A program made the translations under genes and the position numbers. A model generated the notes under the pieces. It worked only from the letters and a program-made list of their open reading frames with translations, did no database searches and had not been told where the DNA came from. From the NCBI GenBank assembly GCA_037447655.1, contig JBBHKE010001613.1, positions 62,001 through 126,000 on the forward strand: a stretch of DNA of 64,000 nucleotides, read 5' to 3'. The DNA is from Zygnema cylindricum (Eukaryota > Streptophyta > Zygnematophyceae > Zygnematales > Zygnemataceae). Numbering within the stretch: position 1 is the stretch's first letter; every line of letters starts with the position of its first letter. This document shows positions 12,020 to 22,290 of the stretch, one piece after another.

Positions 12020-12672
12020 TGTTGGGTTATTATCGTTTTCGCGACATTTCGCGAAGCGTATTACCAACATTTGTTTGCTTGACGCGAAGTGTCGCGTCAT
12101 CATACAAACATTACAACATCGTTTCGTGACGGTACTTTTGATATCCGCGAACGAAATGTTCTATTTCGTTTCGCGTCACTTGTTTGTTTCGTACGCAGGT
12201 GTTTCAATTTGCGTGCAGGTGTGTTCGTGAAGTGACACGTGTAAAGTCAATGTTTGGAGTTAGATGTTTCGAAGGAAGAAAGCGCGTGCGCCTTCATTCG
12301 TGGAACTTTTATTGAAGAGTGCACAGTCAGCTAGGGACAGACTTCGTCGCTACGCTAAGTCCTGCTTGTCTTACCTTGTTGTCTCTTAGTGTAGAGTAGC
12401 GAGTATATAGGCAGCAGTGCACATGTGCAGAGTATTCAATTATTTAATCTTATATGATTGAATCATAGAGAATTAATCTTGGAGTAAGAGATTATTTAAA
12501 GAGAAGAGAGAAGAGATAGAAGAGAGAAGAGAGATGTTGTAAAGAGGCTTCGGCCAAGAACACTTATAAATCTTTTTGGCTGAATATTCCTCTTGTCTTT
12601 TATGAGCTTCCGCAGTGTAATGTTTGTTTTGTGAATTATTAAGAGTGAATGTATTTTGCTCAAGATCCTTCA
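12020..12672 (+). repeat. LTR of element D (5' LTR)
   Basis: It starts TGTTGGGTTATTATCG and ends CCTTCA, followed at once by a primer-site-like TTGGTGTCGAAGC. A TATA-like TATATA lies at 12404-12409, fitting a promoter about 270 bp before the LTR end. Only one copy is visible, so borders rest on TG...CA and the primer site. Confidence 0.6.
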
Positions 12673-12673
12673 A

Positions 12674-12686
12674 TTGGTGTCGAAGC
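12674..12686 (+). other. Primer binding site of element D
   Basis: TTGGTGTCGAAGC follows the LTR end. It resembles the TGGTATCGAAGC initiator tRNA-Met 3'-end site of the gypsy elements here, differing mainly by G for A, so the tRNA is not certain. Confidence 0.5.
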
Positions 12687-12714
12687 TAGTTCTTCAGATA
12701 TTGAGAGAGAGCGC

Positions 12715-13066
12715 ATGGGGAGGAAGAAGAATAGAAATACTCCTTCCCCCATGTCGACTACGGAGAGAGCAAGAGAGTTCAGTTTTTCAATTTTTCAATT
12801 TGAGGAGACCCGGAATACGATGAGAAAATTTGAGGAAATGTTTGACACACTTATGAGATATGTAGATTCCCGTTTTCAAACTCAACCGAGTGAGAGCAAA
12901 GAAAACACTTCCTTTCCATCTACCTATCCATTCATTGGAGAAGCTAATGGGAGTGAGAGAAAAGAGAGGGATAGGAAGGGAAAGTCGAAGATAAGAGAAG
13001 AAGAGTCCGAGTTTGACGAAGGATTGGAAAACGAAGAAAATTATAATATGTCGGGGAAATCCGTGG
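12715..13066 (+). pseudogene. Gag N-terminal fragment of element D, cut by assembly gap
   Basis: The frame is open from ATG 12715 (MGRKKNRNT) to the N run; an upstream in-frame ATG at 12649 lies inside the LTR and primer site, so 12715 is preferred. The product is charged and Glu/Lys/Ser-rich with an amphipathic stretch (FEETRNTMRKFEEMFDTLMR) typical of retroelement gag N-termini. No zinc knuckle is seen before the gap. The family assignment rests on its place right after an LTR and primer site. Confidence 0.5.
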
Positions 13067-13076
13067 NNNNNNNNNN
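13067..13076. other. Assembly gap (10 N)
   Basis: Ten Ns interrupt element D. What follows is integrase-like sequence from a gypsy-type element, so the two sides need not be adjacent or from one element. Confidence 0.95.
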
Positions 13077-13409
13077 TCGCGGCCCATCTTAATCTACAGC
13101 AGACTTGTTATATTTTATACATAACATTCTCACCTCCCTACGAATGGCCGATTTGGACATGGGGTACCGTTAGGTTCCGTTGAAAGATAGGGTGAGAGGA
13201 TTTAGGAGAAGGTGTTGTATAAATGCGTCACTGGCGAAGTGACAGATATGAGTGGAAAGCCGGTTTGCCAGCCGAAAACCCACCAGAGCCGACCAGTTGG
13301 CCACCAGCTACTCCGTGTTAAGGTTATTCAACCTCTTAAGAGGGCGTTTAAGTCTCGGAACCAACCAACCTTGAAGTCAACCCCATTTTTGTAAAGGATG
13401 TTGTCCCAA

Positions 13410-14305
13410 TTTGGGGCCCCAACTGAAGTTCCAACCAACCAAGGCTCTGAATTTGCGGGAGAATTCTCCAACTTATTGGAATTGTGCCTCATCGACCACC
13501 GGTTGACCAGCCGAGACCACCCAAAAGCCGACCGTTTGGCCGAAAGGTGAGTATAGACAGTGAAGCGGTCACTGCGTAAATATGTTGTGGAAGAGGATTT
13601 AGGAGAGTGGGATAGAAAGTTGCCTTGGATTGCCATGGGGTACAGGTTTAGCCGGTAAGCATCCCTCCACTCTTACAATACATATTTTATATTGTTCAGA
13701 CGACATCTAATTCTACCCGGCGCTGCCTCCGCCCAAGCGGTGGTCATTCCGGAGATGGATAGCAAGGAAACGGTTGATAAACTGATTGCCGACAGGGCCA
13801 AGGTATTTCACCGGGAAATGCCTCAAACCATGGGGAATTTACAAGTAGCTCAGCACCGAGATCAACTCTGGTATTCGCAACGCCACAGCGAGAACTTTGT
13901 CTCGCGGCAACAGCGATTTCTGCGCGGGGATTTCGTGTATCGGATGCAATAAAAAAATGACACTCTGGACATTTCGATAGGAAGGGTGGTCTTGAAAGTA
14001 GTGGAGGTTTCCAATAAGGGTGTCTTGACACTGAAGGAAAGGACTTTTGGAAAATCAAGGAAAAGCATATCAATGTAGCTCCCTGTCACATCTGAGGATT
14101 CGAAGACGAGCCTACTTTCCACCTCACCTATTTTGCCGATCCACCATCATATTCCTCCCACTGTCTCTCGCCCTCTCGGAATCCTATACTATTTTGTGAC
14201 CAATGTGACCAAAGTTGGCATCATTCCTGCCTCCCCTCCTCTTTGGACCCTCGTCTTAAACCCTCTGCATTCTGGTTTTGCGAGAACTGCGAAACGGGCG
14301 GGTAA
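13410..14305 (+). pseudogene. Gypsy-type integrase C-terminal half with PHD-like finger
   Basis: Integrase core: TNQGSEFAGEF (Asp replaced by Asn in the usual TDQG motif), then a LAER Glu-containing motif followed by TGA and TAG, then VKRSLRKYVVEEDLGEWD and WIAMGYRFSR. Next is a C-terminal region beginning AQHRDQLWYSQR and GDFVYRMQ with a Val-rich beta stretch. At 14195-14290 comes C-x2-C-x4-H-x2-C ... W-x-C-x2-C, the second half of a PHD finger; one Cys of the expected first pair is missing (a Ser stands there). The frame ends at TAA 14303. PHD fingers bind histone tails, so an analogous role to the chromodomain in target choice is an inference. The copy is dead. Confidence 0.7.
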
Positions 14306-14334
14306 TTATTCTTATGTCTTAGTCACGGTTGACT

Positions 14335-14345
14335 AAGAGGGGGGG
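14335..14345 (+). other. Polypurine tract after the PHD integrase
   Basis: AAGAGGGGGGG lies about 30 bp after the integrase stop and just before the 264-bp repeat, as expected for a plus-strand primer before a 3' LTR. Confidence 0.6.
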
Positions 14346-14609
14346 AAATCCGCAACCCGGCTCCATTACCCAGAATTCCATACCCTTCCCCGGACAGGTG
14401 GGGAAAGGAAGGGGAGGATATATCTTTTTGCCCTCCCCATGGACTCATCCGTATTTTTGCATGCACGTTCATGGGAGATATGACATCAACCATGGACATA
14501 TGCATTATCATGGGAAGCAATCGCATTCTAAGGGGTTGTTTGCAAGACTCAAATGCCGATTACTTAGGGTAGTGGACCCTCCTCTCATGTTTCTCTAGCA
14601 CGCTCGACA
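14346..14609 (+). repeat. 264-bp direct repeat, copy 1, probable 3' LTR of the PHD gypsy element
   Basis: It begins AAATCCGCAACCCGG and ends GCTCGACA. Copy 2 is at 15799-16062 with the same length and block order. It follows a polypurine tract. The 5' end lacks TG, so LTR status is likely but not proved. Confidence 0.6.
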
Positions 14610-15798
14610 GGTGTCAATCTCGTTGGCTTTACGGGCACATCTTTAGATCACTATAGATTTCCGCGCCCTTTCTCCCCTGTACGGTCATTGAATTACAAAA
14701 GGAGTGTACACAACCAAACAAGATCCTTTTATTGCCCAAACTGAACAGAACGCACTTTATTTCGCGCCTATCGAAGGCCGGAAGACGGAGTTATTACGTT
14801 TCAAGATTACCATTTCTGTTACATGCGACCAGTTTCCACCTGCCACTTTGGGGGCTACATTGTGGGACGCCATGTAACTTTTGGGAAAATCTTGTAGATT
14901 TTGCTGTTGGCTGTCCGTAGGAGGTTAGTTAAGGTCCACCAAATAGGTAGAGCATTTATTACCTTAAGTCAAAGTTAGGCGTTTCACGTGAATTCAGAAC
15001 TTTGTGCTCAAGAGTGTATCATAAAATAACCTTTGGCTTCCGTTCTAGTCGGAGCTAGTCGCATAACTTTTTGCCCTGAGTGTAGTACAACCTGTTTTGT
15101 CTTATGTCCATACGATAATAATTCCTTGCCGCTGATTGGCTCCTGGTATTGCTTTGACTTTGGTACTGTCAATAGGACAAACTTTGCTTGTATAAGGCAC
15201 TTGGGGCCAAATGAGACAGGTGGTTGTTTCAGTACTGTCTCTTGAGAAAAACCCTCGAAATTCCAGCAAACTTTCTAATGGAGAATTTTGTTTTGTGTGT
15301 GATTGTGACCCTATTGCCATCTTGGTTTGCATCCGTCGTTTGTGGAAGTCGTAGTCCGGTTGGGTAGTTGGCACTATCTTTCTTGTTTGGGCGATTTGGT
15401 ATTGGTGTCTGTTAGAAACCGAGAAGGGTCTTGCCGGTTCCGGGTTGCGAAAACCGAGGAGTCAAGGAGGGCTTACCTGTTCCAGTGTCTGGGGGAGAGA
15501 TTTCATCTCCTCTTGTTGTCAACGCTATGTTTTGGGGGTAGGTTGAGCTCGCTTGCTATCATTACACATTCTACCATAATTCTTTATTTTTCAAAGGCAA
15601 GGCGATATTGTTAATTCTGTGACAGCATATCTATATTTTATCCTTTCATTATTTTGAGTGAAAGTATCACATTTCTCTCTTTGGTAGTCCTTTTTGGGAC
15701 TTCGGTTGGTTTGCCTCCGGGGTCGATTACCATAATCATTTGTACCAGAATAGTGGATTTTGAGAGAATCTTTGTTAGTCTTTCAACAGACCGTCACA
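14610..15798. other. Unassigned 1.2 kb between the two 264-bp repeats
   Basis: Short ORFs only (for example 14732-14920 and 15033-15245, the latter with a few Cys). None matches a family I know. It could be the internal part of a non-autonomous element bounded by the repeats, but no primer site or polypurine tract is convincing here. Confidence 0.4.
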
Positions 15799-16062
15799 AA
15801 ATCCGGAACCCGGCTCCATTGCCCAGAATTCCACAGCCTTCCCCGGACAGGTGGGGAAAGGAGTGGGAGGAGATATCTTTTTGCCCTCCCCATGTACTCA
15901 TCCCTATTTTTGCATGCATGTTCATGGGAGAAATGCGAGCAACCGTGGGCATAGGCATTATCATGGGAAGGAATCGCATTCTAAAGGGTTGTTTGTAGGA
16001 CAACAATGTCGATTACTCAAGGCAGTGGACCATCCTCTCATGTTTCTCCGGCAAGCTCGACA
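15799..16062 (+). repeat. 264-bp direct repeat, copy 2
   Basis: Closely similar to 14346-14609 over the full length, ending GCAAGCTCGACA. It abuts a family B copia fragment at 16063. No polypurine tract precedes it and no matching target duplication was found. Confidence 0.65.
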
Positions 16063-16539
16063 AAGATTATCATCTTCTTGAAAACTTGGATATTTAGGAA
16101 GCTTACAGTCCTCAAAATTTTTTGACTCAAATCTGATTTTGGTTGTCTTTGTATGCTTAAAGGGATCTATAGATTTCCCTTCATCCATGACCACTAGATG
16201 CTTTTCTAGGATTATATCTTCTCTCTTGAGATCATAGACTCTACATCGCTTTACATCTTCATCATATCCTAGCACATATCCTGGTTTTCCTTTCGGATCC
16301 AACTTCTAATGTGACAGATTTGTATCTAGGCTGAATACTTGACTACCGAAAACCTTTAAGTGTGAAACATCTGGTTTTTGCCCGCTCCATCTCCCATAAG
16401 GAGTTTGGCCTTTTACTACCAAAGTGAGAACTATAATTTGCACAGTTCATAGCTTCGGCCCAAAATCTCTTTCCTATCTTCTTTTCTGAGAGCATACTCC
16501 TAGCACTATCACTTAGTGTTCTATTTAACCTCTCGGTTA
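16063..16539 (-). pseudogene. Copia family B fragment (B3), integrase C-terminal part
   Basis: Minus strand. From the right: RLNRTLSDSARSML, KKIGKRFWAEAMNCANY, then the linker motifs GYVLGYDEDVKRCRVYDL and VVMDEGKSIDPFKHTKTTKIRFES. This matches the integrase/RT junction of B1 (23.6-24.1 kb) and B2 (31.2-31.7 kb). It stops at a 264-bp repeat on the left and a B-type LTR on the right, so only about 480 bp remain. Confidence 0.85.
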
Positions 16540-17637
16540 TGAAACTCTGAGACCTCCATTGGCCCTCAGAGAAAGCAGATCCAAAAAGAAGCTTATCTAG
16601 ATAGTGCTGACTCGAAGTTGATATAAACCCAAATGATTGACCCCTTGACAATCAGAATCCAATTATAGATGCACCCCTATGAAATAACACTTTCTGTGTG
16701 GTCAGTTCCACCACAGAATGCAAAGTTAGAATATGAGATTTGGACACATTCACCCACTTTGACTTTCCCTTAGAAATACTGCCACCCTGGTAGACAAAAA
16801 CTCTGACCGACTACACTCATGTGTAGCTTGGACTCCCTTTAGTCCGCAGCAAAAAGAATCACTGAAAATGGTCAAGTAAATTGATAGTTATGGCTGGCCA
16901 AAGTTTGCCATTTATTCAAGGTGCTCTCTGGGAGAGGCAGCTACTTACCCAAAATTTTCTAAGTCCTATTCCCTCTCTAAAACTCTATCTACTAAAGTAT
17001 GGCACCAATCAAATTAGTGTGTGGTACAGAAAAGTACAGGTGTCGGTGTACTTTCTGTACGGCCATTGTACAACATGGCCAAAATGTCGACACGTGTCAT
17101 AGCCGGATTTGTTACCGCAATCTCCAGAGTCGCCACAATCCAACATTGTCGCGCCAAGTGTCACATGACGTGGCGATGACTAAAAAACGCCAAAATTACA
17201 GAATCCGTGATCGTGGCGCCTATCGTGGTCGTCCGATCAAACCGGATACAATTGTAGCCGTTGAAAATATACGTGCGATATTTGTTTCGCGTTCGACACA
17301 AATGCGCGGTATCCGTTTCATAAAGGACTTAGTGAATTTGATTTTTAGGAACAAATGATATGAAAACTGTACACTCAGTTTTATGTAATTTCATTTCTAC
17401 ATATCTCACAGATTTGTGAGCGGAATTGATTGAAATTTTGTGTGTGTGTTTTTTTGTATGTTATCTACATTGTGGCAAATTTTCAAGACGGTTAAAGCGT
17501 TTTTCTCAAAGTTATAGTCTGTCAAAGTTGCTGTTCAGCCATCAGTATTTGTGGAAGCTTCCTCTCTTGATTTGTTCTACGATGACTACTGCTGCATCTT
17601 CTTCATCTTCAGTGCCAGCAGTTGTGTCAGAACAACA
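16540..17637 (-). repeat. Family B LTR between B3 and A2
   Basis: On the + strand it starts TGAAACTCTGAGACCTCC, like the reverse of the B2 LTR end, and ends CAACA. It shares the middle blocks of all family B LTRs (TAGCTTGGACTCCC, GCAAAAAGAATCACTGAAAA, GGTGCTCTCTGGGAGAGGCA). The left flank is B3 integrase (GGTTA), the right flank is A2 LTR sequence, so it is not a simple solo insertion. Confidence 0.75.
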
Positions 17638-17928
17638 CTATACAGCAGTGGAGGTATAACTAATCTAGGTACATCCGATAAGTGGAGATGGAACTAATCT
17701 AGGTACATCTAGAAGTGGAGGTAGAAGAAGTTAGAAAGATTCTAAGAGTTTAGTGGGAATCTTTCTACGCTAAACAAACTGTACAAGGAAGGTAAAAAAA
17801 AGTACATGAACACTAATTAAAGTATTATACTTAAAACCTAGTGTTCTAGGACTTAAAAGAAAAAAAAACTGTCTAAAACATAGTGGTTCAATAGTAGTGT
17901 GGAATATCGAAGTCGTCGAATTCCAATA

Positions 17929-20628
17929 CCCCCCCTCGATTGAAGCACGAAGTTCGTGTCTAGTTACGTAGCCCAGACGAAAAAATGTGTTTATCAAACA
18001 AAGGGCGGGGAATGTTAGGATTTGGTATTGGGAACTCTGTTAGCGACGAGTCATTCTCGTAGCTAAGGTAGCGACGACCAACGACGAAGTAGTTTCGTCG
18101 CTGGATATTTGAAGTGACGTGAAACGAAATGTTTGTTTCGTTTCACGTATGTTTGAATAGAACTATAGAAGTGACGTGGAAATTTCTTAGTAGTTTCGGT
18201 TCAAGGAAGTTCAAGTCGTACCGTGTGATTCAAGTTGGTTCACGGTTAGTCGTACCGTGTTGTTCAAGTCGGTTGAACTTGTCGGTCGTTCATTTCACCG
18301 CGTTGACTCTTACGCGTTTCTAGTCGTGTACCTTTATATATTGGTTGAGACTTTATGGTAGTATTATCCTTGGGAAGCGTAGCCTGTTAAGGAGGCGTAG
18401 AAAGGTCAGAAGTAAAAGGAAGGAAGAAAGGAGTTGTATTTGCATTGTGCTTAATATATTGAATGTTTTTGGAGGTACACCATTGTCGTGTGTGTATGTT
18501 ATTTGGTTTATAATCTTTCAGGGAAGAGGTTTGTAAAGAAAATCGGCAAGTTGGTTGGAAGTAGAGCAATGGGAAAAGGAAAGCGTGCCATCCATAATTT
18601 TTTCACGGGTGAAATGGTATTGTATATCAGTATGTTTTGTTCGTGTATGATGAATGGGATTTTTCATAAGGGCAAGAGCCCCTTCAGAGTCACAAAAAAT
18701 GGGAGTAGGAGAAGTTTGATGGAAGGAAAGGTCTGTGAGAAGGCGACGAAGCCAAATGGCGGTTTTTGTGGCAGAGGTACCAGCCATGTACTCAGCTTCG
18801 GTAGATGAGAGAGCAACCGTTGGTTGTTTTCGAGACGACCATGAGACAGGACCACCACCAAGGGAAAAACAAACCCAAGAAATAGATGGGCGTTCATCAG
18901 TTTGATTCCTCCAGTCAGCATCACAAAATCCGACAAGAGAGGAATCGGGAAGAGGAAAAAATGGAGAAGAAGAAGAAGGAGGCGTGGAAGAAGGGAGAGA
19001 GAATGTGAGGCAAAGATGTTTGGTGCCCTGTTTGGTGCCCTTTAGATATCTAAGGACACGTTTCGCCACATCGAGGTGAGTGGGAGTCTCACAATGAGAG
19101 AATTGAGATAAGATGCACACAACAATGCAAATGTCCGGACGCGACCCAACATGGCATACATCAATTTTCCCACAATAGACCGGTAGAGGGACCCTACTTC
19201 TCCTTGGGCATTCCCATCGGAGACTTCTTTTCTAAGTGTCGTATTGGGATCAAGAGGTGAAGAGAGACGATTACAATCAGACATGCCAAAAGTATCTAAA
19301 AGGTCGACTATATAATGTTCTTAGCTCATCTGTAATAAACGTTTTGACCTATCTCTTATGATGCTAATACCTAAACAGTAATCAAGGTCTCCTAAATCAG
19401 TCATTGGCCAATAGAATGCTAGCATGACTTTGACGTTGTTAATTTCCGTTGTACTAAGACCAGCAAGTATTAAATCATCAACGTAAATAATAATGATTAC
19501 TAAACTGTCACCTGTACCTTTAATGTAAATACCAAAATCTACACTTATTTCTTTAAATCCATCTTTTAATACAACAAAGACAAGCGTTTTGTGCCATACA
19601 CGTGGCGCTTGCTTTAGACCATTAATTGATTTATTTAATCGACAAACTAAAGATTTTTGTCCAACTAGAGCGTATCCTAGAGCCTGCTCCATATAAATAT
19701 CTTCTTCAATGGTCCCGTGCAAAAAGGCAGTTGTAGCGTCGAGCTGCTGAAGTTCCCAGTTGTGGATTGTCGCCAAAGACAAAACTGTACGAATGGATTC
19801 GAATTTTGCAACCGACACAAAAGTCTCGTTGTAGTCAATTCCTTTGGTCTGCGAATAACCTTTCGCAACAAGACGCGCCTTATAGCGTTCAACAGATCCA
19901 TCTGCAAAATTTTCAACTTTAAAAACCCATTTTAAACCAATGGCGCGCCGGTTAGGTGGCAACTTGCAAAGTGTCCAAGACTGATTGATCATTAGAGCTT
20001 GATATTCCTCATTGGTTGCCAAATGCCACTTGTCTGCTTTTGGACGCTTTAGAGCAGATTTTAATGTTGGTGATGGATCTCTAACATCAGCAAGATTGTC
20101 GTGAGCAAGGTTTCAGGTCACCTTCCAGGTTAGAGGTACAAGTCGAGTACGGCATCGTAGAGTCTGCTGCGTAGGATCAATAGTCAAAAGATTTGTCGTG
20201 GAGGATTCGGCAAGTGGATTCCCCAAAATTGGCGCGAAGGGTCACGACAACGAATTCACTAGATTTGTTTGAACAAGGTTTGATTCTGGCCGTACACTGT
20301 CCGCCCTTTTTAATTTCGACAACTGTAATTTATTAGTAGCAAGTACAAGGTGGTCCTGAGGTGTAATATCAGCATGATTGGTCGGCGCACCTGAATTTTT
20401 GTCATGAGGCTTTATGTCATGATTGACGTTTGGCGCGCCAGCGGTGATTTGGTTAAGATTCGTCACAGCGGATTGTGAACCATCGAAAGAGTCGGCGGTC
20501 GTAGTGATTCGCATCTGTAAAATGGGCACGGACTTTGTGGCAAGTTCTCTGGTCGCATAATTTTCCAAACTGACAAAATCTGTACGAACCAAATTGTCCG
20601 ACTTTGTCAATGTGTCCGGTGGACTGTT
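17929..20628 (-). pseudogene. Copia A2 RT/RNase H region, interrupted by a solo LTR
   Basis: The best-preserved family A catalytic half. Reverse transcriptase is open from 20022 to 19321 with YVDD at 19474-19485; RNase H follows (19284-18521) with an intact SSTEAEYMAGTSATKTAIWL block. The RNase H tail near 18521 is split by the solo LTR at 18013-18520 and resumes to about 17930. The stretch 20242-20628 encodes a Ser/Asn-rich linker upstream of RT. Frame breaks are fewer than in A1. Confidence 0.88.
18013..18520 (+). mobile_element. Solo LTR (508 bp) inside A2, TSD GGGAA
   Basis: The A2 sequence GGGCGAGGAAGAGG (A1 form) is split here. The insert begins TGTTAGGATTTGG, ends CTTTCA, and is flanked by GGGAA at 18008-18012 and 18521-18525. 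It has a TATA-like TTTATATA at 18333-18340. Its start resembles the copia C LTR (TGTTACGATTT), so it may be a relative; no coding region. Confidence 0.85.
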
Positions 20629-21635
20629 TGTAATTTTGTGACCTCCATTCGTCCATAGAATGTCCAAGTTATATGAAGCCTCCAGGATAAAAATTGCACT
20701 ATTGACTTTGGCAATGAATAAATGCCACCCTAGCACGCAAAAAATTTGACCGACGACACCCCTATGTAGTCTGGACTCCCCTGAGTCCGCAGCAAAAAGA
20801 ATCACTAAAATTGCTCACTTGAGCATTAAGTTATGGCTGACCAAAGATTGCCAAATATATACAGATGCACTCTAGGAGAGAGGCGAAAACCCAAATTTTT
20901 CTAAGTCCCAAACTCCCTCTCTAAGCCTACTAATAATGTACCTAGCCCATCAAAAGACTGTAAGGCACAAGAAGGTACATGTACCGCTGTACTTCTTGTA
21001 CGACCATTGTACGGCATGGCCGCTCCCCTGACGCGTGTTAGTTCTTGAGTCCTAATTGCTCCCTCCGTGATATCCGCCGTCCAATCATACGTCGTCATGT
21101 GTCACCCGCCGGCATCTGCTCCGCAAACCGCCAAAAGTCCATTCCGCTCCACAGACTCATTTGTCAGTCGTTCGATCTAATCCGGACATTTGATTTCGTC
21201 CATCAAAATTAAATGTTGTTTTGTATATTCCGTGCGGTCCAGATTTCGTGCGGATCGGTACGTTTCCACAACAATTTGTCTCGTAATTAGTTAAATGGAA
21301 TATGCCGCCCCGTAATGTTTAAGTATCAATCGCACCCAGTTACTTTAGCGATCTTCAAGACCTAACGGATAAGACCGAGGGCTATGATGTACGATTTCTT
21401 TCCGGAGGTCACAGGAGCAAACCTCGGTCCTGTACATGTTTCTTCCGGTCCTGTCCATCTTTCTTTTTATGGAGCTGGGTCTTCTACTCCTATCTATCCG
21501 TCTTTTTGTCTGCATAGGGCATCCATGGCTGCCTGCTAGTCCTCAGTGACTACGACAAGTGTGACTACGACAAGTATGAGGGTTGCACTAAGACCATGAG
21601 CAAAAGATCAAGAGTGTGAAATACCTTTTTCAACA
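20629..21635 (-). repeat. 3' LTR of copia B1
   Basis: Plus-strand start TGTAATTTTGTGACC, end TTTTTCAACA. It shares conserved blocks with the other family B LTRs. A second copy of its last 250 bp follows at 21835-22084. Confidence 0.8.
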
Positions 21636-22290
21636 CTCCCATTATTTTCTAGTCTATCTTTTGCTTCAGTCCACACTTCTCCCAACAAATTATCAATTTG
21701 AGAGAAGGAACTGGCTTAGTCATCATATCAGCTACCATTTCTCCATATGGTCTATATTCCAAACTAATTATTTTATTCTCTACCTTCTCTCTAACAAAGT
21801 TTAATCAAATATCCATGTGTTTTGCTTTAAAGTGAAGACCGAGGGCAATGTTGTACGGTTTCTTTCCGGAGGTCACAAGAGCAAACCTCGGTCTTGTACA
21901 TGTTTCTTCCAATCCTGTCCATCTTTTTTTCGCAGGAGCTGGGTCTTCTGCTCTTATCTATCTGTCTCCTTGTCTGCATAGAGCATCCATCGCTGCCTGC
22001 TAGTCCTCAGTGACTACGACAAGTATGAGGGCTGCTGTAAGACCATGAGCAAAAAATCAAGTGTATGAAATACCTTTTTCAACACTCCCATTATTTTCTA
22101 GTCTATCTTTTGCTTCAGTCCACACTTCTCCCAACAAAATATCAATTTGGGAGAAGTAACCGGCTTAGTATTCATATCAGCTACCATTTCTCCATCAGGG
22201 CTATATTCTCAACTAATTATTTTATTCTCTACCTTCTCTCTAACAAAGCTCAAACAAATATCCATGTGTTTTGCTCTAAAGTGATGCTTA
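21371..22290. repeat. Tandem duplication of about 464 bp across the B1 LTR/internal junction
   Basis: Unit 1 is 21371-21834 and unit 2 begins at 21835; both run AAGACCGAGGGC... through CAACACTCCCATTATTTTC to CATGTGTTTTGCT. The unit includes the U3 end, the LTR border and the end of RNase H. The first unit carries a 15-bp extra GTGACTACGACAA repeat. Confidence 0.85.

Larger units (their letters stand above)
17638..20628 (-). mobile_element. Copia element A2, 3' half only
   Basis: Second family A copy. The LTR (17638-17928) lacks its left part, cut by the B-type LTR. RNase H and RT follow, and the element is cut at 20628 by the 3' LTR of B1. Its integrase, gag and 5' LTR are not seen again in the window; they may lie beyond the second N gap or be lost. 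Confidence 0.85.
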
